DNA from: Limnanthes douglasii subsp. nivea
Taxonomy: Eukaryota > Streptophyta > Magnoliopsida > Brassicales > Limnanthaceae
Assembly: GCA_036936605.1 (NCBI GenBank)
Contig: JAUPFV010000005.1
Coordinates: forward strand, 78,504,885-78,568,884
Direction of reading: 5' to 3'
DNA length: 64,000 bases
In this document: one piece after another, positions 46,060-58,141 of the stretch
Numbering within the stretch: the stretch's first letter is position 1
Layout of the letters: each line of letters opens with the position of its first letter
Position numbers and translations under genes: made by a program
Notes under the pieces: generated by a model
What the model saw: the letters and a program-made list of their open reading frames with translations, nothing else
The model's database searches: none
What the model was told of the DNA's origin: nothing

Positions 46060-48299
46060 ATAAATTCTTACCATTTCATTTGTTTTGGTAAAATACTTAT
46101 CTTAAGTTATTTGAGTCATTAACTAGATGTGATTATAATAAGTCAAGACGTTCTCATTATAGTCAAGAAGCATCATCGTCCAATGGTTTCTCGTTATTTT
46201 TCTTGCCGATGTGCAAATCAAAATAACAATAGATCTACAAATATTAATTGTTACATTTTTTTTATCTTGTCATTTATGGTTCTTTTTGTCACCCAATTGT
46301 CACATTTATGAAAGTATTCATGTTAATAAATATTTAATAGAGCATATTAGGAAAAAATATTAATTATATCCATTTGCATATATAAAGAGTATTTACTGTT
46401 GTTGACGCTGAGAGTACAAATACTTTAGACTTCGTGTTGTATATTTCTTGACTATTGATGTGTATGCATCAATTTGTTGCAACGTAAACATAGTTTCGTA
46501 TTTATTCATATTACTTATTAATCCAAACGGAATATTTATGTTATTATCAATCCAAATTAAACTAAACATAAATTAAACAAAAACCAAAAAGGAAAACTTA
46601 GAAGGCTAAATATTAATGTGAAGTGTTTGTATATATTCTCATAAACAACAAATGCATACTATATTTCAGTAATATTCTAACCTTTGAACCTATGAACAAA
46701 CATTGCAGACAGTAAAATTTGAGAAGTTGTCTCAGATATCATTGTCTGCATTCCTTTTTAAACAACTGGGAATAATACTAGCATATAAGAAAATATACAA
46801 GCATCTCAAACTTATTCATTGATCATTAAACTCAAACATACATGCTGAAGCTTTTGTAAACTTTAGTATCCAATATTTTCCTTGAACAAACTCGTTGAAA
46901 CCAATATTGAAACAATCATTGCATACCAGTATACTTATACATCTAAAATATAATCCAACATGTGAAACAATCATTAGCAGACTCATTGAACACCTCAAAC
47001 TATCATTGAATAGACTAACAAACCTGATCACTCGTTGAACAAACTCCAAAATTGAAACCAACATCTAAAACCATCATGAAACAGACTTAAACACACCCAA
47101 ACAAATTCCAAACAATAAGGCTCATCCAATGTTATGAAAATCGAATGAAACAATCAAAATCATTGAATAATTAGACTCAAAATATTATCGAATGAAACAA
47201 TCACACTAAGTGTATAATCATCTAAACCAATCGAGCAATCAAAATGAAAACCAAAATGAATATATCAAACAATCCAAACTAAATATTCATGTTATTTATA
47301 AATCCAAACTAAAGGAAAGAGATCTAATCCATACTAAACTAAATAGACGATCTTTTTTCACTTAAACTTGAACAACCAAAACAATCTCATTTGAATAACA
47401 TTAAGTAAACATGTTATTTATCAATCAAAACAAAAGAAGTTTATTCTTTTTTATTACAAATCCGAAACACCTTTAAACAAAGAATAAAAATGTTTAACCA
47501 TATAAAATTAAATTGCTACACCCCTATCCCAATTTCTTTATTCATGATTATATTAAAGGATTGATCCACAGTAACCCATGTGGAATATTTTCTTATATCA
47601 TTTCCCTATTTTCACATATCAATTGTAGTTTTATTGAAAATTATATTTTTTATTAAATTAAATTAAAATAAAATGGAAATACATAAATTGATTAGCATTT
47701 TTGTTCATATTATACAATTGCATTAAACTTGAACATGTATACACTGCTTAAAAAGAATTTGGCTCTCATTATTATTTTTCAATTGGTTAATTCTCTAATC
47801 TTGATTTTTTCTTCAAAATAATCATCCATGTCTTTGATATTAATTCATTCAACTTGTTTTTATTTTCTTTGTATTTTCAGTGGTTGAAAATCAAATTGTG
47901 AATCACTATTATTCTTCATTATTTTGTTTTATCACACTCTCTTTACCAAAGAAAAAACGATATGATTATTTTCTTATTTTTGACATCTTCATTTTCCGTT
48001 CTTAAAATATTCTATAAGATATTATGTAGTCTGATGATATAGAGTTAATTAGTAAATTTTTAATAAATAACATGAATAACATAAACTCTGATAACATGAA
48101 TAATTATACCTTATATAGTTATGCAGTTTGAGTAACTGTTTGAAATTTTATCTCCCCATTCTGACATTATTTTCAAGCTCTTTGATTATCTGTTTTATAT
48201 TAAAAGTTAAGCATTTTTAATAAATAACAAGAATATTATTAAATAATTTAATAACATGAATTTTTTATGGATAATATACACATTTGTCTTTCAAAGCTT
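46060..48299. other. AT-rich intergenic DNA
   Basis: No gene found. Between about 46800 and 47300, words such as 'gaaacaatca', 'catt(g)aac' and 'cattgaata' recur irregularly. This looks like a decayed local repeat, too diverged to define a unit. Confidence 0.4.
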
Positions 48300-48620
48300 G
48301 TGATAATGCGTTAAGCATCAAGATAGAAAACTCATTAAACTGTTATCTTCAGGAATTTTATGACTTCCTTTACTGTCTTATTTTCTAAAATCTATGCTTC
48401 CACCAACTTTGAGAAGTAACCTATTACCACCAAGAGGTATTGCCTACCTCATAAGGTATTCAACAAGGACTTGACGATATCGATCCCCTACATATTAAAT
48501 GGTATTCCTTATGAGATTGTATCTAGATAAACATATGCGGTCTGAAGGTAATGGTCTCTCTTATTGGAATTCAGTTAAGAAGTCTACCATCATCTGAGCC
48601 TTAATAGTAGTTTAATGTTT
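48300..48620 (-). pseudogene. Ty3/gypsy integrase scrap
   Basis: The minus strand reads KAQMMVDFLTEF (about 48605-48570, RNase H/connection-like). Then, after a gap and frame changes, it reads WGIDIV (about 48485) and YLLVVIGYFSKLVEA followed by ENKTVKEVIKFLKIT (about 48440-48355). This matches the plant gypsy integrase core start ('WGIDIVGPLP…VVVDYFSKWVEAE…V..FI'). It is a small deleted remnant. Confidence 0.55.
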
Positions 48621-49136
48621 GATTTCGATGTTGAAGTCTTCTAACTATACTGATTATCTGTTCAATATACAAGATTTATATAGCTTATATGATATATTTC
48701 TAAGGGAAAATGAGGTTTAGACTATTTTATGAATCTGAAAGTAAGGCTTTATCTTCCCGACCCCAACTAGCAGAAGCAAGATCAATTTTCTAAAAATAAG
48801 TATTGTATCCCTAACAAGAGGGTATTCTTATAGTATATAACTCGAGGGTATTCTTATATCCCTAACAAGTATTGCGCTAACTGTGTAATCAAACGTCAAC
48901 TAAGTCCAAAAATTAAACGCATATGACTTCGACTTAGTTAGAATCTTTGGTGAAACCAGGAAGTTCTTGATATTTATGAATGTCATGTCACATGTAAGAT
49001 TCTAATTGAAGTTATCGACCTTTTTTGAGAATTTAGAAATAATGATGATACTTGTATAAAGAGTGAGAAATAAAATTGAGGCAACAAAGATTTGGAGCTT
49101 TTTGACGTTGGAACATGATGCATTGTAGTTAGGTTT
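48621..49136. other. Intergenic DNA before LINE copy 2
   Basis: No gene found. A short duplication 'gagggtattcttata' occurs at about 48819 and 48843, with 'atccctaacaag' also repeated beside it. Confidence 0.5.
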
Positions 49137-49152
49137 AATAATTGCATAAGAT
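49137..49152. repeat. Target-site duplication of LINE copy 2, left
   Basis: aataattgcataagat, identical to 55432-55447. Confidence 0.9.
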
Positions 49153-49542
49153 GAAAAAAGTTTTGTCAAGTGTTGCGTACGGCAGAGGGGGACTATTAGA
49201 AAAAAATGAGGATGCTTTTTCTCCAAGAAATGAGGATGCTTTCTTGATCTCTAAGAAACTTCTCATTCTTCAGCATTTCTTCTTCTCCTCTCTGCCAGCA
49301 TCGGCTTCTATCTTTCTCCGGCATTGTTTTAGTTCGCGGTTACTGGTTTTAAGGAGCAGGGCCTCCCTCCTGGAGGCTGCTGTTAGTTCTGGTTTTTGGC
49401 TCGCTGATTAGGTCTCTGCAGGCTTTGGCTGGGAGCATTGATTGCTGTGGGTTTTCTCTTGAAAACTCTTATCTTCTTGGCATTTAGCCTCTATTCTTTC
49501 AGAGGTTGCTCTGTTTTATTTAGGTTTCTTGTTTGGTGCTTA

Positions 49543-50842
49543 ATGGCTGCTCTATGTATTAATGACTTCCCTCCTTTGAGTGGTAAGAAAGATATGCATT
49601 CCCCGAATCAAAGTGCTAACGAGGGTCGAACTAATGATAAAAGGTTATTCACTGAAGTTTTAAAGAACAGGTCTGAATGTTCTGAGTTTCGTCCGGTAGA
49701 TGTTTCGTTCTTTGATGACCATAACATAATTCAATTCTCAACGCATGCTAAAGCCGCCCTTCTGGCTCAATCTAGGTCTACTCTCGTTGTTAAGTTCAGT
49801 CTTGACATCCCCAAGAGGGCTGCCTTTCAAGCGTTTCTTGATGCGTTCAAGTTCAAGGGCTTGTTTACGTATGTAACACTCGACTCAAGGCAAATTCTTT
49901 TAGAGTTCACCTTGTTGGAAGATGTTGACAGGTTTTGGTCGAAAAGCTTTTGGAATGTGGATGGCAAAGTTATGCGGATCATCAAATGGTGTCCTCAAAA
50001 TAGTCGAAATTATGAATGTCCTATTGCCTTGCTGTGGGTAAGGTTTGAAAAGCTGCATGAGTTTCTGTATAATAGATCTATTATACATGAACTGGCTGCT
50101 TCTTTAGGTATGGTTCATCAAGTTATGGTGCCTAAATTGGGCTAAAACGAATGCTTGCTATGCATTGGTTGAGATTGATGTATCCAGATTTTTGAAAAGA
50201 AAATTATGGGTTGGGTTTGGTGATCATGATGGTTGCTGGATCGGTGTTAGCTATAAGAATGCGCCTTTTTACTGTAAAACTTGTCATCACTTAGGTCATG
50301 ATTCTGAGAAATGCAAGAAACTTTTGAATAAAGAAGATGTTATTCATAAAGAAGAGGATAAAAAGGGAGTGGCTAGTACAAATATTCATTCTGATGCTGT
50401 TAAAGATAATGGTACAAGTCCACAATGCACTACTGAAACTCTTCCTTTTATTAAGGTTTACAAAAGAAGAGTTAAATCTATGATTACTTCTAAGGATAAC
50501 CCTGTTGAGGTTCCTAGTAATACTAGTAATACTGGTAACCCTGGTGTTACTAGTCCTGTTGGAGAAGCTTCTAAGCAGGATTTGGAATTGATCAGTGCGC
50601 TTCATGGATTGGATCAGGATCAGGTTGCTGATGCTCCTATGTCTAGCTCTCCTAAGCAAAGTAATATTGGTAGCTATAATCCTTCTCCAGAGGTTGCTTC
50701 TCCTAGTTCCTCTGAACATGGCTTCACTTCTCTTGTTCGCAGTAAGTTAAAATCTGCAAGTAAAATCAGGAATGCAAAAAGGTTAACTATCAAATCTCTT
50801 CACAAAATAGATAAAACTAATTCTTATTCTTTATCTGAATGA
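49543..50842 (+). pseudogene. LINE copy 2 ORF1, one frameshift
   Basis: The ATG at 49543 gives MAALCINDFPPLSGKKD, collinear with ORF1 of copy 1. The frame runs to about 50145, where one base is missing near 50140 (…VPKLG then stop). The next frame continues as ALVEIDVSRFLKRKLWVGFG to the stop at 50840-50842. The zinc knuckle CKTCHHLGHDSEKC (about 50275-50316) is kept. An upstream extension to 49438 has no counterpart in copy 1 and is probably 5' UTR. Confidence 0.82.
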
Positions 50843-53800
50843 TTAAGTTTCTTAGTTGGAACGCTCGTGGTCTCAATAATAGTGCTACGTTGTCTAGACT
50901 AAAGTTTATCATTAATCAATATAAGGTTAAGCTGATTGTTATCCAAGAGCCTATGGCTAGAATTGATAAAATAGAGAAAATTGCTCAGAAAATTGGTTTT
51001 AATAATTGGGTTTCTAACTGTTCTAATAAAGTGTGGATGTTTTGGACAGATGAGATTAGCTTGAATGTATTGTTTGATCATGATCAGTTTCTCCACTTGG
51101 AGATTAATGCTTCTAATTTTTATGGTTTCTTAACTTCAGTTTATGCTAAGAATAAGAGTGTGCAGCGTAAAGATCTTTGGAGTAAGTTGGAAATCATACC
51201 TAATGATGACAAGCCCTGGTTTCTGGCTGGTAACTTCAATGCCATATCTTGCTCTGATGACCAGCTTAACTGCTCCTCTTTTGATGTCTCTAGCGCTGAT
51301 GATTTTAATGATTTCATCAGGCGTTGTAATCTTGATGATCCTGGTTTTGTTGGCTCTAGATACACCTGGAGCAATAACAGAGCATGGAAAAGATTAGATA
51401 GAGTTTTGATAAACAATAAGGCTGCTATTTCATTTCATACTCAGGTCTTACACATGGTCAGAACTTGCTCTGACCATGCTCCTCTCTTGATTACTTTGTC
51501 TAATCCTATTAGCTCTATTTCTCATAACAAAGGTTTCTTCAAATTTATTAATGCTTGGACTAACCATCCTGATTTTATTACTGATGTTATTCTTAACTGG
51601 AACATTTATTGCAATGGGAAACTAATATGATCTTTTAGTATAAGCTTAGGAGGCTTAAAAAGTTTCTTAAAGGGTGGAACATTACTAAATTTGGCAATAT
51701 TTTTAGTAAAGTTAAGCAGGCTATGGAGGATGTGGCTGCTATGGAGCTCAGTCATCAGGTTGACAACAGCATTGACTCTAAAGCTAGTTTAAATAAGGCT
51801 AACAGCTTGCTCATTCAAGCTCTTAAGAATGAGGAATGTTACTGGAGGCAGAAGTGCTATAATTCTTGGTTAAGCAGTGGGGATGGTAACACTAAACTTT
51901 ATCTTTCTTATGTTTCTCATAAAAAGAAGAAGAATTCCATTCTGGGGATCAAAGATAAGGGTAACTGGTTATCTAAGGACTCTGATATTGCTTGCTCTGT
52001 TGAGTCTTATTTTAAAGGCATTCTTTCTGGTTGTACCTATTCTTGTGATGATGCTAACATTAATGATTCTATTCTTAGTAATATTCCCAGTCTTGTTAGT
52101 GTCAGGGATAATGGTAGTATTATGAATCCTACTACTAAAGAGGAGATGTGGAGCATTGTCTCTGCTATGAAAAATGACAGTGCTCCTGGCACTGATGGTT
52201 TTAACTGCCATTTTCTTAAGACTTGTTGGGATATCATCAGCTCTGATCTTTGTCAGGCTATTAATTCTTATCTCAGGGGTATGACTATTCCTAAGGGGAT
52301 ATTTGCTACCGGGATCTGTCTTATCCCTAAATCTCCTAACCCTATCTCTTGGAATAATTCAGGCCTATTAGCCTTTGCACTATTTTTAACAGGCTCATTT
52401 CATCTCTTATAAACACTAGAATTGCTCTCATTCTTCCTAAGATAATCTCTAAATGTCAAGGTGCATTTGTTAAGGATAGGCTTATTCATGACAATATTCT
52501 CATTATCAAAGAGATGTTGCACAATATTAATAGAAGACCCTCTAAGGGAAACATTATAATGCAGCTTGATATGATAAAGGCATTTGACAGAATATCTCAT
52601 GCCTTTGTCATCAAGGTTATGAAAAGCTTTGGTTTCTCTGATGGTCTCTTGGCCTTAATTCATTCTCTCATTTCTAATGTAATGGTGTCTATTCTTATTA
52701 ATGGTAGCAGTATAGGGTATTTTCCTCAAAAGAATGAGTTAAGGCAAGGAGATCCTTTATCCCCTTGCCTATTCATTCTTGCTGAGGAGGCTCTTCTAAG
52801 GGGTCTCTCTTGTCTTTATGATTCTAATCCTAACATGAAATATTATCTAAAGCCAAGTTACATTTTACCTTGTCTTTCTTTTGCTGATGATATCGTTATT
52901 TTCTCTAATAGTGCTCCTTCCTCAATTGATAATCTATGCAAGTTGCTGGAAAACTATCAGACTGCTTCTGGACAAATGATAAACAAGGATAAAACAAAGA
53001 TTGTTACCTCGACTAGACTGGCCTTTACTGCTAACTCCAAGCTGAAATCTACTACTGGTTTTAAAATTGATCACGCTCCTTTCAAGTATTTGGGAATCAG
53101 CATTTCTGCAAACAATAAATGAAGGAATTTTGTTAATCTTTTGTCTGCTATTTATAATAAAATTCAGATTTGGGATATGAAATCTTTGTCTTTTGGGGGG
53201 AGGCTATCTCTTATTAAGAGTGTTCTCCATCCCATTGTTTATTATTGGATGCAGAACACTCTAATCCCCAAGGCTATTCTCAATAAGATTGAGTTGTGCT
53301 TTAATGAGTTCATTTGGAGGTCCAATTATAATGATAGAGCCATCCACTGGACCTCTTGGAATCACCTTTGTAGGCCCTTTGATGAAGGTGGATTGAATAT
53401 CAAGTTATTATCTGATATCCAAACCACTTTCTCTTTTAAGTTATGGTTTATGTTCAGGAGAGGCCATTCTCTTTGGGCTGATCTTATGCATCATACATAC
53501 TGTCTTAACTGTCATCCTACTATTGCTGAGTGTAAAGCTACTGACTCTATTACTTGGAAAAGATTGTTTTCTATTAAGACTCATGCTGATGGTTATGTTA
53601 ACTGACAATTAGGCAGAGGGGATGTGGATTTTTGGAGAGATGCCTGGCATGACATGTCTCCTATTGCTAATGAGTCTGACTCTAAGACTTGGCTTCTTCC
53701 TGCTAAGGTCTTGACTTTCTGGAAGGATAACAATTGGGATTACTCTTTGCTTAACTTCCTGCCTCATGATCGTCTTTCGTATATTAAGTGTGTAAAGATT

Positions 53801-54931
53801 GTTCATGGCCATGAAGATAAGATTGAATGGGCTATTTCTAAGGATAAAGAGTTTAACACTAATCAAACTTGGGATGTTATTAGGTTCAGAAATGCAAAAC
53901 AAAACATTTTCAAAACGATTTAGAGTCATTTTATTCCAAGTAAATTCTATTTTCTAAGTTGGAAGTTATTAAAAAACTTTATCCCAATTGATAGTATCCT
54001 TGCTAAAAGGCACTTCACTTCTGTTTCTAAATGTTAGTTTTGCTACAGTTGTGAAGAGAAGAATCACCTCTTTATCAACTGTAGCTATGCTTGGTCTCTG
54101 TGGAACTACTATGGGATTCTCTTTAAGGTCCCTATAAGTAGGTGCATGTCTATTGGTCATGTTTTCTATAGCTGGTTCTGGTCTTCGAATTGCAGATTCC
54201 ATATTACCCATCTTGTCCCACAAATTATTTGTTGGACAATCTGGCGTAACAGGAATGCTAGCAAGTTCACTGGTTCTCATGATAATTTTGACTGTGCTAT
54301 TAATAGTATAAACAGAGTTATTAATGGAATTGACTCTAATGGTTTCCTAATAGCTATTCACTGGTCAGGCGTTCACAAGGCTGGTGTTGCCTTGGGTTGT
54401 CTTTCAGTCTACAACAAAAAGCATAAGATTAGGTACCTGAAGTGGCTAGCTCCTCCTCCTGGCAGGTTAAAGATTAACGTGGATGGCGCCTGTAGCTTCT
54501 CTGGTGAAGCCAGTGGTGGCTTCTTGGTTAGAGACGAGCTTGGTAGCTTGCTTTCTGGTCATGGTTTCCTCTTTGGCAAGGTTGACCCATTCAAGGCTGA
54601 GTGCCTGGCTCTGCTGGAGGCTTTAATCCACTGTCGCAGAAACAATTGGTACAATGTCGATATCGAGTCTGATTGTCAGACCCTTATCGACATTGTGGCC
54701 ACCGGTAATGATGCTTCCATCTCCATGGTTTCAATTTGTCACAGCCTGATTCACTCTCCAATGATTCTTCGTTACGTTTCTCAAACCCAGAATGCTGCTG
54801 TAGACTGGATTTCGAAATGGGCTTTGAAGGAGAAAGGGGGCAAATCGTTTTCGGTTGGCGATGCTCCGGTTCAGCTTCTGGCCATCGTGACTCTTGAAAG
54901 CTTAGGTGTGGGGTACATTGACCCTGGTTGA
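50839..54931 (+). pseudogene. LINE copy 2 ORF2, multiply broken
   Basis: Endonuclease: FLSWNARGLNN, VIQEPMARI, AGNFNAIS (catalytic Asp of GDFN changed to Asn, codon aac at 51232-51234), YTWSNNRAWKRLDR and TCSDHAPLL. Then come a stop at 51628-51630, a frame change to 51723-52412, and another shift near 52360. From about 52436 to 54931 one frame continues with four in-frame stops: TGA 53120, TGA 53603, TAG 53921 and TAG 54035. RT keeps ELRQGDPLSPCLFILAEEAL and FADDIVIF. RNase H keeps NVDGAC, FKAECLAL, IESDCQTL and NAAVDWISKWA. The end is GVGYIDPG, as in copy 1. Confidence 0.88.
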
Positions 54932-55060
54932 GGTTAATCGAGGGGCTGTGGTTGTCGATTTGACTGGTGGTGGTGGTCGAAGGTTGTTTGTGGCTGTCGA
55001 TTTAGCTGGTGTTTATGGTTTTTGGATCTGTGAAAGTGTTGTTGCCGGCGAAGGTGTTGG

Positions 55061-55166
55061 GATCGTCTGATACCTCGATGGTGCTCTCACCCAGTTCAAA
55101 CCTTTCCCTTCAAATTTGAAGAGAAAGGGTCATGAAGGCGGCGTTAACCTCGAAGTATCAGATGAT
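55061..55166. repeat. Long two-part hairpin in LINE copy 2 3' UTR
   Basis: The outer arms gatcgtctgatacctcg (55061-55077) and cgaagtatcagatgatc (55150-55166) pair at 15 of 17 positions plus one G:U. The inner part at about 55099-55130 (cctttcccttcaaa / tttgaagagaaaggg) forms a second stem around the palindrome ttcaaatttgaa. Nothing equivalent is seen in the 3' UTR of copy 1. Confidence 0.75.
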
Positions 55167-55431
55167 CGATTGGCTGTTTGGATTGTGTAGATTCTGAAGT
55201 TTGGCTATGTAATTGAATTAGGGTTGTGATAGGATGCTTAGAGTTGAATGGTAGAGGTTGAAGATGGGGACTGTTTCGATTTAGGGTTTGGGGTCTGACT
55301 TCTTGTCAATTTTGACCCGATCTTGTTTCTTTATTTGTGGCCTTATCATTTTTGGGCCCTAGTTTGTAATCGAATACTCCTTAGTCCGTCATTAATTAAA
55401 TGGTTCTTTTGCTGAAAAAAATAAAATAAAA

Positions 55432-55447
55432 AATAATTGCATAAGAT
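55432..55447. repeat. Target-site duplication of LINE copy 2, right
   Basis: aataattgcataagat, identical to 49137-49152. Confidence 0.9.
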
Positions 55448-55629
55448 ATATTTTTATCTTTTTTCGCTCAGAAAAAACTTTAAACAATTCATAGACCGAA
55501 CACTAAAGGATCAATTTTCAAAATTTAGTTTCATATTTACATTTCCCAAGGTCGGCAAAAGTCTTGATAAGGTCTGATATATGATTTGTATAATGGCTGC
55601 TTATAACATAATGACATTGACATAAGCAT

Positions 55630-57240
55630 TAAAGTTGCATCAGAGTTGGCTTAACAAGATCTTGTTGACCAATGTTGGATTTATAGCCTCCAATTTCTTA
55701 AGCTTGACCGACATAACCTTGTAAAAGTATACTATGCACTCCACGATAAACGTAGTATGCTCATGAACTTCCTTATGCATAATGATATAATTATAACCCA
55801 CATTCATGAAAGATAACATTAGGTTCTCCGAGTTTGTGTTCACTAGTTGATTTGAAAGATGAAAATGATCCTTCAGATATGCATTGTTGAAGTCGGTAAA
55901 GTCTACACTAATCGTTCACTTGCCATTTTTTTTAATCTTTGACCATAACTGGTTTGGTTGTCCATACTGCATCAAATGCCTCTCGAATGTGGCTAACTTG
56001 GTTGAATCGATCCATTATAGGCGACTATAACCATTTTTTAGGTAGATTAATATTCACTTATGCTTTATGGCTCAAACCTATTGTCTATGGACACGTTGTG
56101 ATATATCACATTGACATCTATGCCAATGAAACCTTGAGAAATTCATGTAAAAACATCAAAGTTTCCACAGATTGTAATAGTTTGAATAAGTAATTATATA
56201 ATAGGTCTCTACCGATACAAAAGACTTCACTTTATTTTATGCTTATGTGTTGCACTTCCTCCCCCAGCTTGACTCGACAATGGGCATTTCTCGAGTCATC
56301 CATGTCCTCAAAGATGAATGGGCCCTATGGTATTTTCTATATCTCAAGTGACCAAAAGGTAAAATAATACACTCTAACAGTTATTTAGTTGCTTCAAAAC
56401 ACGTTGACTTGATAATTTATTATATAATAAAGGCATTGGTGCACAATTGAAACTATGATGTGCATGTGATCCAGCCATGGTCCAATAAAAATAACGTTAT
56501 ATAAGGAAAGAGAGTCCAATCCCATGAACATGCACTTGATCCGTTTCTCATGCTCATGCTGGCATAAAACTAAATTTAGCTCTAGCTCGCCCATGCCCGA
56601 AGTGTATGTATCGGTAACAATTTCATTGGTAGCATTACAACTGGTACACCATATACATTCTCATATATTATCTTAAACAAGACATTAGTCAAACTTCGAG
56701 TGTCCATCATAATTCTCTAAACCTCTGTCTTTGTAATCTTTGTTACAATTATAATCGTGTCCTAGTATAGTGACTACCTAAAGGTCATCATAAATGAAAA
56801 ATTATAACGAGGTATAAGTTTCTGTAAAAATATACCACGGTTTGACCCTAACAGTGGAACTCTGTTTTATTTTATATTCATTTTCCTATAAGACTTAGTA
56901 ATACATGAGAAAATGTCACCCTCTACTATTGTATGCAAGACTTGTTGATTTTGATCAGGGTCAACGTACTCATCAAATATGTCCAGAATAACCATTGTTT
57001 CCAAGGATCTTAGAGTTTGAGCGACCATTTCTCCTTGTTGTCACTCCACCGTCATCGATTGACAAGGCTCAATCACAACTAGTCTCGACTCGACCCAAAG
57101 AATATTTTTAAAAAACTCAACCATATTTTCTCATTAATAAGGATATGTATCTCGTTCTTAAAAGTAATGCAATCATCGATGTAATGTCCTACGTTATTGT
57201 GAAATTGGTAATACTTGTGCGCGTCCCATTTCACACATCA
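55630..57240 (-). pseudogene. Decayed Ty3/gypsy (Tat/Athila-like) gag-pol relic
   Basis: Read on the minus strand from high to low coordinates. Gag tail: KWDAHKYYQFHNNVGHYIDD then CITFKNEIHILI (about 57228-57130), the 'H-x-x-x-G-H-x-x-x-x-C' region. Protease: EVQRIMMDTRSLTNVLF-like (about 56735-56680), where the active D-T-G reads D-T-R. RT: KKNGKxTISVDFTDFNNAYL (about 55935-55880) and SFMNVGYNYIIMHKEVHEHT then TFIVECIVYFYKVM (about 55815-55705), matching 'VDFTDLNKACPKD' and 'YSGYNQI-M'. The catalytic box and everything after it are missing at the LINE copy 2 side. Confidence 0.65.
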
Positions 57241-57297
57241 TGAGGCTCATATGTGATGAGAGAATAAATGACTAGGAAAAATATGGGATCTTGGACC

Positions 57298-57575
57298 TGA
57301 TGTGACTAGAGTACAAACGTAGAGAGAAAAAGTAGAAAGAGAATATTATACTCAATTGTCCCACCTACCAAGAATAATGGGCTCCCTTTTATATTGGGGA
57401 AGGGTGAACCCGTTTATTTCTTTGGAGGTTTTGCTTTATTTCACTTTTGGTCCTCTACAAAATAATTAACTTATAAATTGTCTTCTAACAAATAATAATA
57501 CTATAATAGGCATATTTATCTTCTTATATTTACAATTGACTCATTTTCTATTAAGATCGGCGAATTACTCCTTCA
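57298..57575 (-). repeat. Putative 3' LTR of the Tat-type element
   Basis: Reads TG…CA (tgatgtgactag… to …ttactccttca). On the minus strand it is preceded by a purine-rich run gactaggggctac (about 57578-57590) and contains a TATA-like atataaaaggg (about 57390-57400). The partner 5' LTR lies outside the window, so the boundaries are a best guess. Confidence 0.4.
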
Positions 57576-57590
57576 TTAGTAGCCCCTAGT

Positions 57591-58141
57591 CTTCAAGAGC
57601 ATCGGGAATGAAGACTTGTAAAAGAATCAGTTCGACACGCCTCTGCCCCTTACGCGTTGGTACCGGTTGACCGGGTTGCCTTGGTTGGATGTTTGTCTCC
57701 TGAACGGTGACCGAACCTTCGTACTTCTTGTTGTTAGGTCGGCCGTGAGTCGTCTCGACGTTGTAACAACGTCTCCTGGGTCTGCTTCCGACCCTTTTCG
57801 ACGGGTTCCACATGGACCTAAACCGGTGACTGGGCTTTGGCATATAATCCGGGTAGATGAGGCCCATCTGAGGTATCTATCTGAGCTAGCTGGTGTAGAT
57901 CTGCAGTTCTAGTCCGGTTAAGAGCTACACGTGTCATCCGAGTACTCGAAGCATGCCCGTCTGCACGGTTTTCCAAGGGGCTTTTCGACTTCCCGGTGCT
58001 TTTCGTCGCTTGAACTCCTCTGTACGTGACACGGTTAAGTGAGGGTGCCTATATATATATCTCATTAGAGAGAATCACTCTCAGAAGAAATCTAGAGAGA
58101 GAAAGTGTTGTCCGGACGTTTCTAGAGAGAGGGCGAGTTTT
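57591..58141 (+). promoter_or_regulatory. GC-richer leader with TATA-like sequence ahead of antisense ORF
   Basis: A sharp rise in GC relative to neighbouring DNA. A TATA-like ctatatatatat lies at about 58049-58060, 82 bp before the antisense-ORF ATG at 58142, followed by GA-rich leader text (gagagaat, agagagaaag). It is placed and oriented as a promoter for the antisense ORF. That is inference. Confidence 0.4.

Larger units (their letters stand above)
49153..55431 (+). mobile_element. LINE (L1-type), copy 2, bounded by perfect 16-bp duplication
   Basis: A 6,279-bp element of the same family as 22905-28700: 5' UTR (49153-49542), ORF1 (49543-50842, one frameshift), ORF2 (50839-54931, several lesions), 3' UTR with a long hairpin, and an A-rich tail (aaaaaaataaaataaaaa). 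The identical 16-bp flanks prove insertion by target-primed reverse transcription and fix both ends exactly. The coding region is more decayed than in copy 1. Confidence 0.92.

Noticed and set aside
49142..49411. 89-codon frame at the start of LINE copy 2
   Set aside because: Lies in the 5' UTR, has no counterpart in copy 1, and its first codons overlap the target duplication.
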